Below are positions 49,618-63,046 of a DNA stretch of 64,000 nt, piece after piece. The first letter of the stretch is position 1. Every line of letters starts with the position of its first letter. The notes below the pieces were generated by a model. The model made no database searches. It was not told the DNA's origin and saw only the letters and a list, made by a program, of their open reading frames with translations. A program made the translations under genes and the position numbers. Origin of the DNA: Aristolochia californica (Eukaryota; Streptophyta; Magnoliopsida; Piperales; Aristolochiaceae); the NCBI GenBank assembly GCA_029961685.1, contig JARWKL010000001.1, positions 25,246,295 to 25,310,294 on the forward strand, given 5' to 3'.

Positions 49618-52600
49618 AAAAACTAAAAAGAGCTTATAATCCCTAAAAATTACAGACACTCTTTGGAATTATCTCTCTCTACATTTTTTCATTGTGCATT
49701 TCCATTTTAGATATACTCTTTTGTCTTAAATCAAAACTTTGAGTTTTCGCTCTCCCTTTATCCCGTAAACCAGAAAGGCAAATAGATCCAACAAAATGAA
49801 AATTTTAGAGTTTATGTATGGAAAAAATTTAAAACAATAACAAATGTAAGTAAAGAAATTTTATTCACACACCACAATTGAACACAAATGTTTTGTTGTC
49901 CAAGTTTGGGAAATTCCACTAGTTCAACGCTAAGTGATTGCAATTTTATATGAAAGAGATTTCTTCCACTTATGCTTAAAAAATGCATATGCATGCTCGA
50001 AATATGTTAAATATGCAAATCACCTATGGATCCAAACCTTTTAAAGAGAATAACAAACGCTCGTTAAATTCTCAAGTGAATGTGCAGTGGGATATTTACC
50101 CGAGTCAAACATGCCATTATTTTGCCCATTTACAAAAAGTTGACCTAACAATCATAGATGATTGTAATGTGATTTTTCTTTGCTTAACGGGCTGTATTAC
50201 CGTAAGAAATGGCTTATGCATTGGGAGTCAACACTCAGTTAAAAATCCCCCGTCTCCCCCTTTTCCTGACAATTGCAAAACTTGATATATAAAAACTAAA
50301 AAGAGTTTAAAATCCCAAAAAATTACATACACTCTTTGGAATTATCTCTCTCTACATTTTTGAATTGTGCATTTCCATTTTAGATGTACTCTATTTTCTT
50401 AAATCAAAACTTTGAGTTTTTGTTCTCCCTATATCTCGTAAACCAAAAAGGTAAATAGATCACAACAAAATGAAAATTTTAGAGTTTATGTATGGAAAAA
50501 ATTTAAAACATTAAAAAATGTAACTAAATAAAATTTATTCACACACCACAAATGAACACAAAAGTTTTGTTGTCCAAGTTTCTGAAATTCCACTAGTTCA
50601 ACCCTAACAGCTTGGAATTTTATAAGAAAGAGATTTCTTCCACTCATGCTTTAAAAATGAATATGCATGCATGTAACATGTTAAAGATGGAAATCACCTA
50701 CGAATCCAAACATTTTAAAGAGAATAAAAAACGCTCATTAATCTCTCAAGTGAATGTGCGGTGGGATATTTACCCGAGTCAAACAAACCATTATTTTGCC
50801 CATTTACAAAAAGCTGACCTAACAATCATAGATGATTGTAATGTGATTTATCTTGCTTAACGGGCTATAGTACCCTAAGAAATGGCTTATGGTTTGAGAG
50901 TCAACACTCACTTAAAAATCCCCCGTCTCCCCCTTTTCTCGAAGATTGCAAAACCTGATATATAAAAAATAAAAGAGCTTACAATCCCTAAAAATTACAT
51001 ACACTCTTTGGAATTATCTCTTTCTACATTTGTGGATTGTGAATTTCCATTTTAGATGTACTCTAATTTCTTAAATCAAAACTTTGAGTTTTTTCTCTCC
51101 CTTCATCCCGTAAACCAAAAAGGCAAATAGATCACAAAAAAAATGAAAATTTAGAGTTTATGTATGGAAAAAATTTAAAACTATAAAAAATGTAAGTAAA
51201 GAAAATTTATTCACACACCACAAATGAACACAAAAGTTTTGTTGTCCAAGTTTGGGAAATTCCACTAGTTCAACCTTAACAGCTTGGAATTTTATAAGAA
51301 AGAGATTTCTTCCACTCATGCTTTAAAAATGGATATGCATGCATGTAACATGTTCAAGATGGAAATCACCTACGAATCCAAACCTTTTAAAGAGAATAAT
51401 AAACGCTCATTAAATTCTCAAGTGAATGTGCGGTGGGATATTTACCCGAGTTAAACAAACCATTATTTTGCCCATTTACAAAAAGCTGACCTAACAATCA
51501 TAGAGGATTGTACAGTGATTTATCATGCGTAATGAGCTATAGTACCCTAAGAAATAGCTTGTGGATTGGGAGTCAACATTCAGTTAAATATCCCCCGCCT
51601 CCCCCTTTTCCCAACCATTGAAAAACCTTATATATAAAAACTGAAAAGATCTTACAATCCCTAAAAATTACAGACACTCTTTGGAATTATCTCTCTCTAC
51701 ATTTCTGCATTGTGCATTTCCATTTTAGATGTAATCTTTTTTCTTAAATCAAAACTTTGATTTTTCGCTCTCCCTTTATCCCGTAAACACAAAAGGCAAA
51801 TAGATCGCAACAAAATGAAAATTTTAGAGTTTAAGTATGGAATAAATTTTAAAAAATAACAAATGTAAGTAAAGAAAATTTATTCACACCCCACAAATGT
51901 ACAAAAAAGCTTAATTGTCCAAGTTTGGGAAATTCCACTACTTCAACCCTAACAGCTTGGAATTGTATAAGAAAGAAATTTCTTCCAGACTTGTTTTAAA
52001 AATGGATATGCATGCTTGAAACAAGTTAAAGATGCAAATCACCTATAGATCCAAACCTTTTAAAGAGAATAACAAACGCTCATTAAATTCTCAAGTGAAC
52101 ATGCGGTGGAATATTTTCAAGAGTCAAACAAGCCATTATTTTGCCCATTTACAAAAATTTGACCTTACAATCATAGATGACTGTAAAGTGATTTATCTTG
52201 AGTAACGGGCTATAGTACCCTAAGAAATAGCTTACGGATTGGGAGTCGACACGCAGTTAAAAATCCCCCGCCTCCCCCTTTCTCTGACGTTTCCAAACCC
52301 TTATTTATAATAACTAAAAAGAGCTTACAATCCCTAAAAATTACAGACACTTATTGGAATTATCTCTCTCTACATTTGTGCATTGTGCATTTCCATTTTA
52401 GATGTAATCTTTTTTCTTAAATCAAAACGTTGATTTTTCGCTCTCCTTTCTTCTCATAAACCTAAAAGTCAAAAATATCACAACAAAATTAAAATTTTAG
52501 AGTTAATGTATGGAAAAAATTTAAAAAAATAACAAATTTAAGTAAAGAAAATTTATTCACAAACCACAAATGAACACAAAAGTTTTGTTGTCAAGGTTTG

Positions 52601-54324
52601 GGAAATTCCACTAGTTCAACCTTAATAGCTTGGAGTTTTATAAGAAAGAGATTTCTTCCACACATGCATTAAAAATAGATAGGCATGATTGAAACATGTT
52701 AAAGATGCAAATCACCTATGGATCCAAAGCTTTTAAGGGGAATAAAAAATGCTCATTAAATTCTCGAGTGAACATGCTGTGGGATATTTACCAGAGTCAA
52801 ATAGGCCATTATTTTTCCCATTTACAAAAAGTTGACCTAACAATCATAGATTATTTTAAAGTGATTTATCTTGCTTAACGGGATATATTACCCTAAGAAA
52901 TGGGTTATGGATTGGGAGTCAACACTCAGTTAAAAATCGCCAGCCTCCCCTTTTTCTCGACTATTGCAAAACATGATTTATAAAAACTAAAAAGAGCTTA
53001 CAATCAATAAAAATTACATACACTCTTTGGAATTATCTCTCTCTAAATTTGTGGATTGTGCATTTCTGTTTTATATGTACTCTTTTTTATTAAATCAAAA
53101 CGTTGAGTTTTCACTCTCTCTTCATCCCGTAAACCATAAAGGCAAATAGATCATAACATAATGAAAATTTTAGATTTTATGTATGGAAATTTATTTCAAA
53201 AATAACAAATGCACATAAAGAAAATTTATTCACACACCACAAATGAACACAAAAGTTTTGTTGTCCAAGTTTGGGAAATTCCACTAGTTCAACCCTAACA
53301 GCTTGGAATTTTATAAGAAAGAGATTTCTTCCACATATGCTTTAAAAAAGAATATGCATGCCTGAAACATGTTAAAGATGCAAATCACCTATGGATCCAA
53401 ACCTTTTAAGGAGAATAAGAAACGCTCGTTAAATTCTCAAGTGAACGTGCGGTGGGATATTTATCGGAGTCAAACAAGCCATTATATTGCCCATTTACAA
53501 AAACTTGACCTAACAATCATAGATGATTGTAGAGTGATTTATCGTGCGTAACGGGCTATATTAACCTAAGAAATGGCTTACGGATTGGGAGTCAACACTC
53601 AGTTAAAAATCCCCCGCCTCCCCCTTTTCCCGACGATTGCAAAACCTGATATATAAAAAACTAAAAAGAGCTTACAATCCCTAAAAATTACCGAAACTCT
53701 ATGGAATTATCTCTCTCTATATTTTTCATTGTGCATTTCCATTTTAGATGTACTCTTTTTCTTAAATCAAAATTTTGAGTTTTCTCTCTCCCTTCTTCCC
53801 GTAAACCAAAAGGGCAAATAGATCAGAAAAAAATGAAAATTTTAGAGTTTATGTATGGAAAAAATTTAAACCAATAACAAATGTAAGTAAAGAAAATTTA
53901 TTCACACACCACAATTGAACACAAAAGTTTTGTTGTCCAAGTTTGGGAAATTCCACTAGTTCAACCCTAACAGCTTGGAATTTTATAAGAAAGAAATTTC
54001 TTCCACACATGCTTTTAAAATGCATATGCATACTTGAAACATGTTAAATATGAAAATCACCTATGGATCCAATCCTTTTAAAGAGAATAACATGCGCTCA
54101 TGAATTCTCAAGTGAACGTGCGGTGGGATATTTACCCGAGTCAAACAAGTCAATGTTTTGCCCATTTACAAAAAGCTCACCTAACAATCATAGATTATTG
54201 TAAAGAGATTTATCATGCGTAACGGGCTATATTACCCTAAAAAATTTCTTATGGATTGGGAGTCAACACTCAATTAAAAATCCCCCGTACCCCCTTTTCC
54301 CAACGATTGCCAAACCTGATATAT

Positions 54325-54974
54325 AAAAACTAAAAAGAGCTGACAATCCCTACAAATTCGAACACTCAATGGAATTATCTCTCTCTACATTTTTTCAATG
54401 TGCATTTCCATTTTAGATTTAATCTTTTTTATTAAATCAGAACTTTGAGTTTTCGCTCGCCCTTCTTCCCGTAAACCTAAAAGGAAAAAAGATCACAACA
54501 AAATGAAAATTTTAGAGTTAACGTAAGGAAAAAATTTAAAGCAATAAGAAATGTAAGAAAAAAAATTTATTCACACACAACAAATGAACACAAAAGTTTT
54601 GTTGTCAAGGTTTTGGAAATTCCACTAGTTCAACCTTAACAGCTTGGAGCTTTATAAGAAAGAGATTTCTTGCACACATGCTGGTAACATGTTAAAGATG
54701 CAAATCACCTATGGATCCAAACCTTTTAAAGAGAATAAGAAACCCTCATTAAATTCTCAAGTGAACGTGCGGTGGCATATTTACCCGAGTCAAACAAGCC
54801 ATTATTTTTCCCATTTAAAAAAAGTTGACCTAACATTCATAAATGATTGTAATGTCATTTATCTTGCTTAACGGCCTATATTACCCTAAGAAATGGCTTA
54901 TGGATTGGGTGTCAATACTTAGTTAAAAATGCCGCGTTTCCCCCTTTTCCCAAAGATTGCAAAACCTGGTATAT
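54325..54974 (-). repeat. Chimeric monomer N30 (650 bp)
   Basis: Its left part (54325 to about 54650: 'agatttaatc', 'gctcgcccttc', 'aaggaaaaaagatc') matches N39. Its right part, with the 21-bp deletion at 54677-54683, matches N40. In the block ending the window, N39 and N40 are two separate units. N30 therefore looks like the product of an exchange that removed one whole monomer, or N39-N40 the product of the reciprocal gain. Confidence 0.82.
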
Positions 54975-57900
54975 AAAAACTAAAAGGAGCATACAATCCC
55001 TAAAAATTACAGACACCCTTTGGAATTATCTCTCTCTACATTTGTGGATTGTGCATTTCCATTTTATATGTACTCTATTTTCCTAAATCAAAATTTTGAG
55101 TTTTCGCTCTCCCTTCATCCCGTTAACCAAAAAGGCAAATAGATCACAACAAAATGAAAATTTTAGAGTTTATGTATGGAAAAAAATTAAAACAATAACA
55201 AATGTAAGTAAAGAAAATTTATTCACACACCACAAATGAACACAAAAGTTTTGTTGACCAAGTTTGGGAAATGCCACAAGTTCAACCCTAACAACATGGA
55301 ATTTTTTAAGAAAGAGATTTCTTCCACACATGCTTTAGAATGGACATGCATGCTTGTAACATGTTAAAGATGCAAATCATCTACGGATCCAAACCTTTTA
55401 AAGAGAATAACAAATGCTCATTAAATTCTCAAGTGAACGTGCGGTGGGATATTTACCCGAGTCAAACAAGCCATTATTTTGCCCTTTTACAAAATGCTGA
55501 TCTAACAATCATAGATGATTGTAAATTGATTTATCGTACGTAATGGGCTATAGTACCCAAAGAAATGGCATACGGATTGGGAGTCAATACTCAGTCAAAA
55601 ATCCCCTGCCTCCTCATTCCCTCGACGATTGCAAAACCTGATATATATAAAAACTAAAAAGAGCTTTCAATCCCTAAAACATACAAACACTCTTTGGAAT
55701 TATCTCTCTCTACATTTGTGCATTGTTCGTTTCCATTTTAGATGTACTCTTTTTTCTTAAATCAAAACTTTGAGTTTTCGCTCTCCCTTCATCTTGTAAA
55801 CCAAAAAGACAAATAGATCACAACAAAATGAAATTTTTAGAGTTTATGAGTGGAAAAAATTTAAACAATGACAAATGTAAGTAAGGAAAATTTATTCACA
55901 CACCACAAATGAACACAAAAGTTTTGTGGTTCAAGTTTGGGAAATTCCACTAGTTCAACCCTAATAGCTTGGAATTTTGTAAGAAAGAGATTTCTTCCTC
56001 TTATGCTTTAAAAATCGATATGCCTTCTTGAAACATGTTAAAGATGCAAATCACATATGGATCCAAACCTTTTAAAGAGAATAACAAACACTCATTAAAT
56101 TCTAAAGTGAACGTGCGGTGAGATATTTACCTGAGTCAAACAAGCCATTAATTTGTCCATTTAGAAAAAGATGACCTAACAATCATAGATGATTATAAAA
56201 TGATTTATCATGCGTAACGGGCTATAGTACCCTAAGAAATAGCTTACAGATTGGCAGTCAACACTCAATTAAAAATCCCCCGCCTCCCCCTTTTCCCAAC
56301 CATTGCAAAACTTTAGATATAAAAACTGAGAAGAGCTTACAATCCTTAAAAATTACAGACACTCTTTGGAATTATCTCTCTCTATATTTGTGCACTGTGC
56401 ATTTCCATTTTAGATGTACTCTATTTTCTTATATCAAAACATTGGGTTTTCGCTATCCCTTTATCCCGTAAACCAAAAAGGCAAATAGATCACAACAAAA
56501 TGAAAATTTTAGAGTTTATGTATGGAAAAAATTTAAAACAATAACAAATGTAAGTAAAGAAAATTTATTCACACATCACAATTGAACACAAAAATTTTGT
56601 TGTCCATGTTTGGGAAATTCCACTAGTTCAACCCTTAGAGCTTGGAATTTTATAAGAAAGAGATTTCTTCCACACATGCATTAAAAATGCATATGCATGC
56701 TTGAAACTTGTTAAATTTGAAAATCACCTATGGATCCAAACCTTTTAAAGAGAATAACAAATGCTCGTTAAATTCTCAATTGAACGTGCCGCGGGATATT
56801 TACCCAATTCAAACAAGCCATTATTTTTCCTAATTACAAAAAGCTGACCTAACAATCATAGATTATTGTAAAGTTATTTATCATGCGTAATGGGCAATAT
56901 TACCCTAAAAATTTGCTTATGGATTGGGAGTCAACACTCAGTTAAAAATCCCCCGGCTCCCCCTTTCCCCGACGATTGCAAAACCTGATATATAAAAACT
57001 AAAAAGAGCTTACAATCCCTAAAAATTATAGACACTCATTGGAATTATCACTCTCTACATTTGTGCAATGTCCATTTCCATTTAAGATGTAATCTTTTTT
57101 CTTAAATCAGAACTTTGGGTTTTCGCTCTCCCTTCTTCCCTTAAACCTAAAAGGCAAAAAGATAAAAAAAAAAGAAAATTTTAGAGTTAATGTATGGAAA
57201 AATTTTAAAACATAAAAAAATATAATAAAAACAATTTTTTTACACACCACAATTGAACACAAAAGTTTTGTTGTCAAGGTTAGGGAAATTCCACTAGTTC
57301 AACCTTAACAGCTTGGCGTTTTAGAAGAAAGAGAATTCTTCCACACATGCTTTTAAAATTGATATGCGTGCTAGAAACATGTTAAATATGCAAATCACCT
57401 ATGGATCCAAACCTTTTAAAGAGAATAACAAACGCTCATTAAATTCTCAAGTGAATGTGCGGTGGAATATTTACCTGAGTCAAATAAGTCGTTATTTTGC
57501 CCATTTACAAAAAGTTGACTTAACAATCATAGATGATTGTAATGTGATTTATCTTGCATACTGGGCTATATTATCCTAAGAAATGGCTTATGGATTGGGA
57601 GTCAACACTCAGTTAAAAATCCCCCGTCTCCCCCTTTTCCTGACGATTGCTAAACCTGATATATAAAAAAAAAAAAGACCTTACAATCCCTAAAAATTAC
57701 ATACACACTTTGGAATTATCTCTCTCTACATTTGTGGATTGTGCATTTCCATTTTAAATGTACTCTATTTTATTAAATCAAAACATTGAGTTTTCGCTCT
57801 CCATTCATCCTGTAAACCAAAAAGGCAAATAGATCACAATAAAATGAAAATTTTAGAGTTAATATATGGAAAAAAGTCTAAACAATAACAAATGTAAGTA

Positions 57901-59004
57901 AATGAAATTTATTCACACCTCAAATGAACAGAAAAGTTTTGTTGTCCAAGTTTGGGAAATTCCACTATTTCAACCCTAATAGCTTGGAATTTTATAAGAA
58001 AGAGATTTCTTCAACACATGCTTTAAAAATGGATATGCATGCTTGTAACATGTTAAAGATGCAAATCACCTATGGATCCAAACCTTTTACAGAGAATAAC
58101 AAACGCTCATTAAATTCTCAAGTGAACGTGCGGTGGAATATTTACCCAAGTAAAACAAGCCATTATTTTGCCCATTTACAAAAAGTTGACCTAACAATCA
58201 TAGTTGATTGCAATGTCATTTATCTTGATTAATGGGCTATATTACCCTATGAAATGGCTTGTGGATTGGGAGTCAACACTCAGTTAAATTTCCCTCGTCT
58301 CCCCCTTTTCCCGAAGATTGCAAAACCATATATATAAAAACTAAAACGAGCTTACCATCCCAAAAAATTATATACACTCTTTGGAATTATCTCTCTCTAC
58401 ATTTGTGGATTGTGCATTTCCATTTTAGATGTACTTTGTTTTCTTAAATCAACACTTTGAGTTTTCACTCTCCCTTCATCCTGTAAACCAAAAAGGCAAA
58501 TAGATCACAAAAAAATGAAAATTTTAGAGTTTATGTAAGGAAAAAATTTAAAACAATAACAAATGTAAAGAAAATTTATTCACACACCACAAATGAACAC
58601 AAAAGTTTTATTGTCCAAGTTTGGGAAATTCCACCAGTTCAACCCTAACAGCTTGGAATTTTATAAGAAAGAGATTTCTTCCACATAAGCTTTAAAAATG
58701 GATATGCATGCTTGTATCATGTTAAAGACGCAAATCACCTATGGATCCAAACCTATTAAAGAGAATTAAAAACGCTCATTAAATTCTCAAGTGAACTTGC
58801 GGTGGGATATTTACCCGAGTCAAACAAGCCATTATTTTGCCCTTTTACAAAAATCTGACCTAACAATCATAGATGATTGTAAAGTTATTTATCGTACGTA
58901 ACGGGCTATAGTACCCTAAGAAATGGCTTATGGATTGGGTGTCAACACTCAGTCAAAAAATCACCCACCTCCCCTTGTCCCGACGATTGCAAAACCTGAT
59001 ATGT
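54325..59004 (-). repeat. Reverse-arm higher-order block B (N30-N36)
   Basis: Second copy of the block with the same unit order and marker variants as N11-N16. N31 is nearly identical by eye to N12 and N41, and N32 to N13 and N42. Upstream, N28-N29 also match N37 (right part) and N38. Confidence 0.85.
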
Positions 59005-59677
59005 AAAAACTAAAAAGAGCTTACAATCCCTAAAAATTACAAACACTCTTTGGAATTATCTCTCTCTACATTTGTGCATTGTGCATTTCCAGTTTAGATG
59101 TACTCTTTTTTCTAAAATCAAAACTTTGAGTTTTCGCTTTCCCTTCATCCCGTAACCCAAAAAGGCAAATAGATCACAACAAAATGAAAGTTTTAGAGTT
59201 GATGAATGGAAAAAATTTAAAACAATAAGAAATGAAAGTACGGAAAATTTATTTACACACCACAAATGAACACCAAAGTTTTGTGGGTTAAGTTTGGGAA
59301 GTTCCACTAGTTCAACCCTAACTGCTTGGAATTTTATAAGAAAGAGATTTCTTCCACTTATGCTTTAAAAATGAATATGCATGCTTGAAACATGTTAAAG
59401 ATCCAAATCACCTATTGATCCAAACCTTTTAAGGAGAATAAGAAACGATCATTAAATTCTCAAGTGAACGTGCGGTGGGATATTTATCGGAGTCAAACAA
59501 GCCATTATATTGCCCATTTACAAAATGTTGACCTAACAATCATAGATGATTGTAAAGTGATTTATCATGCGTAACGGGCTATATTAACCTAAGAAATGGC
59601 TTATGGATTGGGAGTCAACACTCAGTTAAAAATCCCCTGCCTCCCCCTTTTCCCGACGATTGCAAAACCTGATATAT
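59005..59677 (-). repeat. Chimeric monomer N37
   Basis: Left part to about 59340 matches N17 ('gttgatgaatgg', 'gtgggttaagtttggg', 'ctaactgcttgg'). From about 59365 it matches N28 ('gaatatgcatgc', 'ttttaaggagaataagaaac', 'tatttatcggagtc', 'attatattgcccat'). The switch lies in a stretch where the two types are alike, as expected for homologous exchange. Confidence 0.78.
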
Positions 59678-60346
59678 AAAAACTAAAAAGAGCTTACAAT
59701 CCCTAAAAATTACCGAAACTCTTTGGAATTATCTCTTTCTACATTTTTCATTGTGCATTTCCATTTTAGATGTACTCTTTTTCTTAAATCAAAATTTTGA
59801 GTTTTCTCTGTCCCATCTTCCCGTAAACCAAAAAGGCAAATAGATCAGAACAAAATGAAAATTTTAGAGTTTATGTCTGGAAAAAATTTAAACCAATAAC
59901 AAATGTAAGTAAAGAAAATTTATTCACACACCACAATTGAACACAAAAGTTTTGTTGTCAGAGTTTGGGAAATTCCACTAGTTCAACCCTAACAGCTTGG
60001 AATTTTATAAGAAAGAAATTTCTTCCACACATGCTTTAAAAATGCATATGCATGCTTGAAACATGTTAAACGTGAAAATCACCTATGGATCCAAACCTTT
60101 TAAAGAGAATAACATGCGCTCATGAATTCTCAAGTGAACGTGCGGTGGGATATTTACCCAAGTCAAACAAGTCAATGTTTTGCCCATTTAAAAAATGCTC
60201 ACCTAATAATCATAGATTATTGTAAAGTGATTTATCATGCGTAACGGGGTATATTACCCTAAAAAATTACTTATAGATTGGGAATCAACACTCAGTTAAA
60301 AATCCCCCGTCCCCCCTTTTCCCGACGATTGGAATACCTGATATAT

Positions 60347-61018
60347 AAAAACTAAAAAGGGCTAAACATCCCTACAAATTACAGACACTCAATGGAATTA
60401 TCTCTCTCTACATTTTTTCAATGTGCATTTCCATTTTAGATTTAATCTTTTTTCTTAAATCAGAACTTTGATTTTTCGTTCGCCCTTCTTCCCGTAAACA
60501 TAAAAGGAAAAAAGATCACAACAAAATGAAAATTTTAGAGTTAATGTAAGGAAAAAATTTAAAGCAATAAAAAATTTAAGAAAAAAAATTTATTCACACA
60601 CAACAAATGAACACAAAAGTTTTGTTGTCAAGGTTTGGGAAATTCCACCAGTTCAACCTTAACAGCTTGGAGTTTTATAAGAAAGAGATTTCTTCCACAA
60701 ATGCTTTTAAAATGGATATGCATGCTTGAAACATGTTAAAGATGCAAATCACCTATGGATCCAAACCATTTAAAGAGAATAACAAACGCTCATTAAATTC
60801 TCAAGTGAACGTGCGGTGGGATATTTACCCGAGTCAAACAAGCCATTATTTTGCCCATTTACAAAAAGTTGACCTAACAATCTTAGATGATTGTAATGTG
60901 ATTTATCATTCTTAACGGGCTAAATTACCCTAAGAAATGGCTTATGGATAGGGAGTCAACACTCAGCTAAAAATCCCCCATCTCCCCCTTTTCCCGCCGA
61001 TTGCAAAACCTGATATAT
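60347..61018 (-). repeat. Reference reverse-arm monomer (N39, 672 bp)
   Basis: Clean full-length unit of the reverse-arm subfamily. On the plus strand it reads, in order: 'aaaaactaaaaagggc', 'ctctctctac', 'attttagatttaatc', 'cccttcttcccg', 'aaaatgaaaattttagag', 'tttattcacacac', 'ggaaattccacc', 'catgcttgaaacatg', 'ggatcc', 'aacaaacgctcatt' (carrying the 8-bp insertion), 'gggatatttacccgagtc', 'ttaccctaagaaatgg', and the C-rich block before 'cctgatatat'. Its right-hand part (60733-60915) is open for 60 codons on the plus strand. Near-identical open stretches occur in many other units, as expected for a homogenised repeat, so I do not call it a gene. Confidence 0.85.
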
Positions 61019-61610
61019 AAAAACTAAAAAGAGCTTAAAATCACTAAAAATTAAATATACTCTTTGGAGTTATCTCTCTCTACATTTGTGGATTGTGCAT
61101 TTCCATTTTAGATGTACTCTGTTTTCTTAAATCAAAACATTGAGTTTTCGCTCTCCCTTCATCCCGTAAACCAAAAAGGCAAATAGGTTACAACAAAAAG
61201 AAAATTTTAGAATTTATGTATAGAAAAATTTTAAAAAATAATAAATGTAAGTAAATAAAATTTATTCACACACCACAAATGAACACAAATTTTTGTTGTC
61301 CTAGTTTGGGAAATTCTACTAGTTCAAGCCTAACTGCTTGGAATTTTATAAGAAAGAGATTTCTTGCACACATGCTTGTAACATGTTAAAGATGCAAATC
61401 ACCTATGGATCCAAACCTTTTAAAGAGAATAAGAAACTCTCATTAAATTCTCAAGTGAACGTGCGGTGGCATATTTACCCGAGTCAAACAAGCCATTATT
61501 TTGCCCATTTAAAAAAAGTTGACCTAACATTCATAGATGATTGTAATGTCATTTATCAAACTTAACGGGCTATATTACCCTAAGAAATGGCTTATGGATT
61601 GGGTGTATAT
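61019..61610 (-). repeat. Shortened monomer N40 (592 bp)
   Basis: Carries the 21-bp 'catgctt' deletion (repeat at 61371-61377) and a second loss of about 60 bp near 61605, where 'gattgggtg' joins 'tatataaaaact'. The second loss removes the C-rich block (the G-rich block of the monomer sense strand). It is absent from the related N11 and N30, so it is the younger event. Confidence 0.88.
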
Positions 61611-63020
61611 AAAAACTAAAAGGAGCATACAATCCCTAAAAATGACAGACACTCTTTGAAATTATCTCTCTCTACATTTGTGGATTGTGCATTTCCATTT
61701 TAGATGTACTCTATTTTCCTAAATCAAATTTTTGAGTTTTCGCTCTCCATTCATCCCGTAAACCAAAAAGGCAAATAGATCACAACAAAATCAAAATTTT
61801 AGAGTTTATGTATGGAAAAAAATTAAAACAATAACAAATGTAAGTAAAGAAAATTTATTCACACACCACAAATGAACACAAAAGTTTTGTTGACCAAGTT
61901 TGGGAAATGCCACAAGTTCAACCCTAACGACATGGAATTTTTTAAGAAAGAGATTTCTTCCACACATGCTTTAGAATGGACATGCATGCTTGTAACATGT
62001 TAAAGATTCAAATCATCTACGGATCCAAACCTTTTAAAGAGAATAACAAACGCACATTAAATTCTCAAGTGAACGTGCGGTGGGATATTTACCCGAGTCA
62101 AACAAGCCATTATTTTGATCTTTTACAAAATGCTGACCTAACAATCATAGATGATTGTCCATTGATTTATTACGTAATGGGCTATAGTACCCAAAGAAAT
62201 GGCATACGGATTGGGTGTCAATACTCAGTCAAAAACCCCCTGCCTCCCCATTCTCTCGACGATTGCAAAACCTGATATATAAAAACTAAAAAGCGCTTAC
62301 AATCCCTAAAACTTACAAACACTCTTTGGAATTATCTCTCTCTACATTTGTGCATTGTTCATTTCCATTTTAGATGTACTCTTTTTTCTTAAATCAAAAC
62401 TTTGAGTTTTCGCTCTCCCTTCATCTTGTAAAACCATTAAGGCAAATAGATCACAACAAAATGAAATTTTTAGAGTTTATGAGTGGAAAAAATTTAAACA
62501 ACTATAAATGTAAATAAGGAAAATTTATTCACACACCACAAATGAACACAAAAGTTTTGTGGTTCAAGTTTGGGAAATTCCACTAGTTCAACCCTAATAG
62601 CTTGGAATTTTGTAAGAAAGAGATTTCTTCCACTTATGCTTTAAAAATCGATATGCCTTCTTGAAACATATTAAAGATGCAAATCACATATGGATCCAAA
62701 CCTTTTAAAGAGAATAACAAACGCTAATTAAATTCTAAAGTGAACGTGCGGTGAGATATTTACCTGAGTCAAACAAGCCATTAATTTGTCCATTTAGAAA
62801 AAGCTGACCTAACAATCATATATGATTATAAAGTGATTTATCATGCGTAACGGGCAATAGTACCCTAAGAAATAGCTTACGGATTGGCAGTCAACTCTCA
62901 ATTAAAAATCCCCCGCCTCCCCCTTTTCCCAACCATTGCAAAACTTTATATATAAAAACTGAGAAGAGCTTACAATCCTTAAATATTACAGACGCTCTTT
63001 GGAATTATCTCTCTCTATAT

Positions 63021-63046
63021 TTGTGCATTGTGTATTGTGCATTTCC
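63021..63046 (-). repeat. Short duplication in N43
   Basis: 'ttgtgcattgtg' is followed by 'tattgtgcatttcc', adding about 9 bp of the 'attgtgcat' motif relative to sister units N14 and N33. N43 is accordingly 681 bp. Confidence 0.8.

Noticed and set aside
60733..60915. Recurring 60-100 codon open frames, best seen on the plus strand of reverse-arm units and the minus strand of forward-arm units
   Set aside because: They share one peptide pattern (core around 'NSQVNVRWDIYPSQTSHYFAHL') only because the DNA repeats. Many units have stops or frameshifts in the same place, lengths vary and the forward arm lacks 8 bp within the frame. A test of synonymous against nonsynonymous change across units would be decisive; I expect no constraint.
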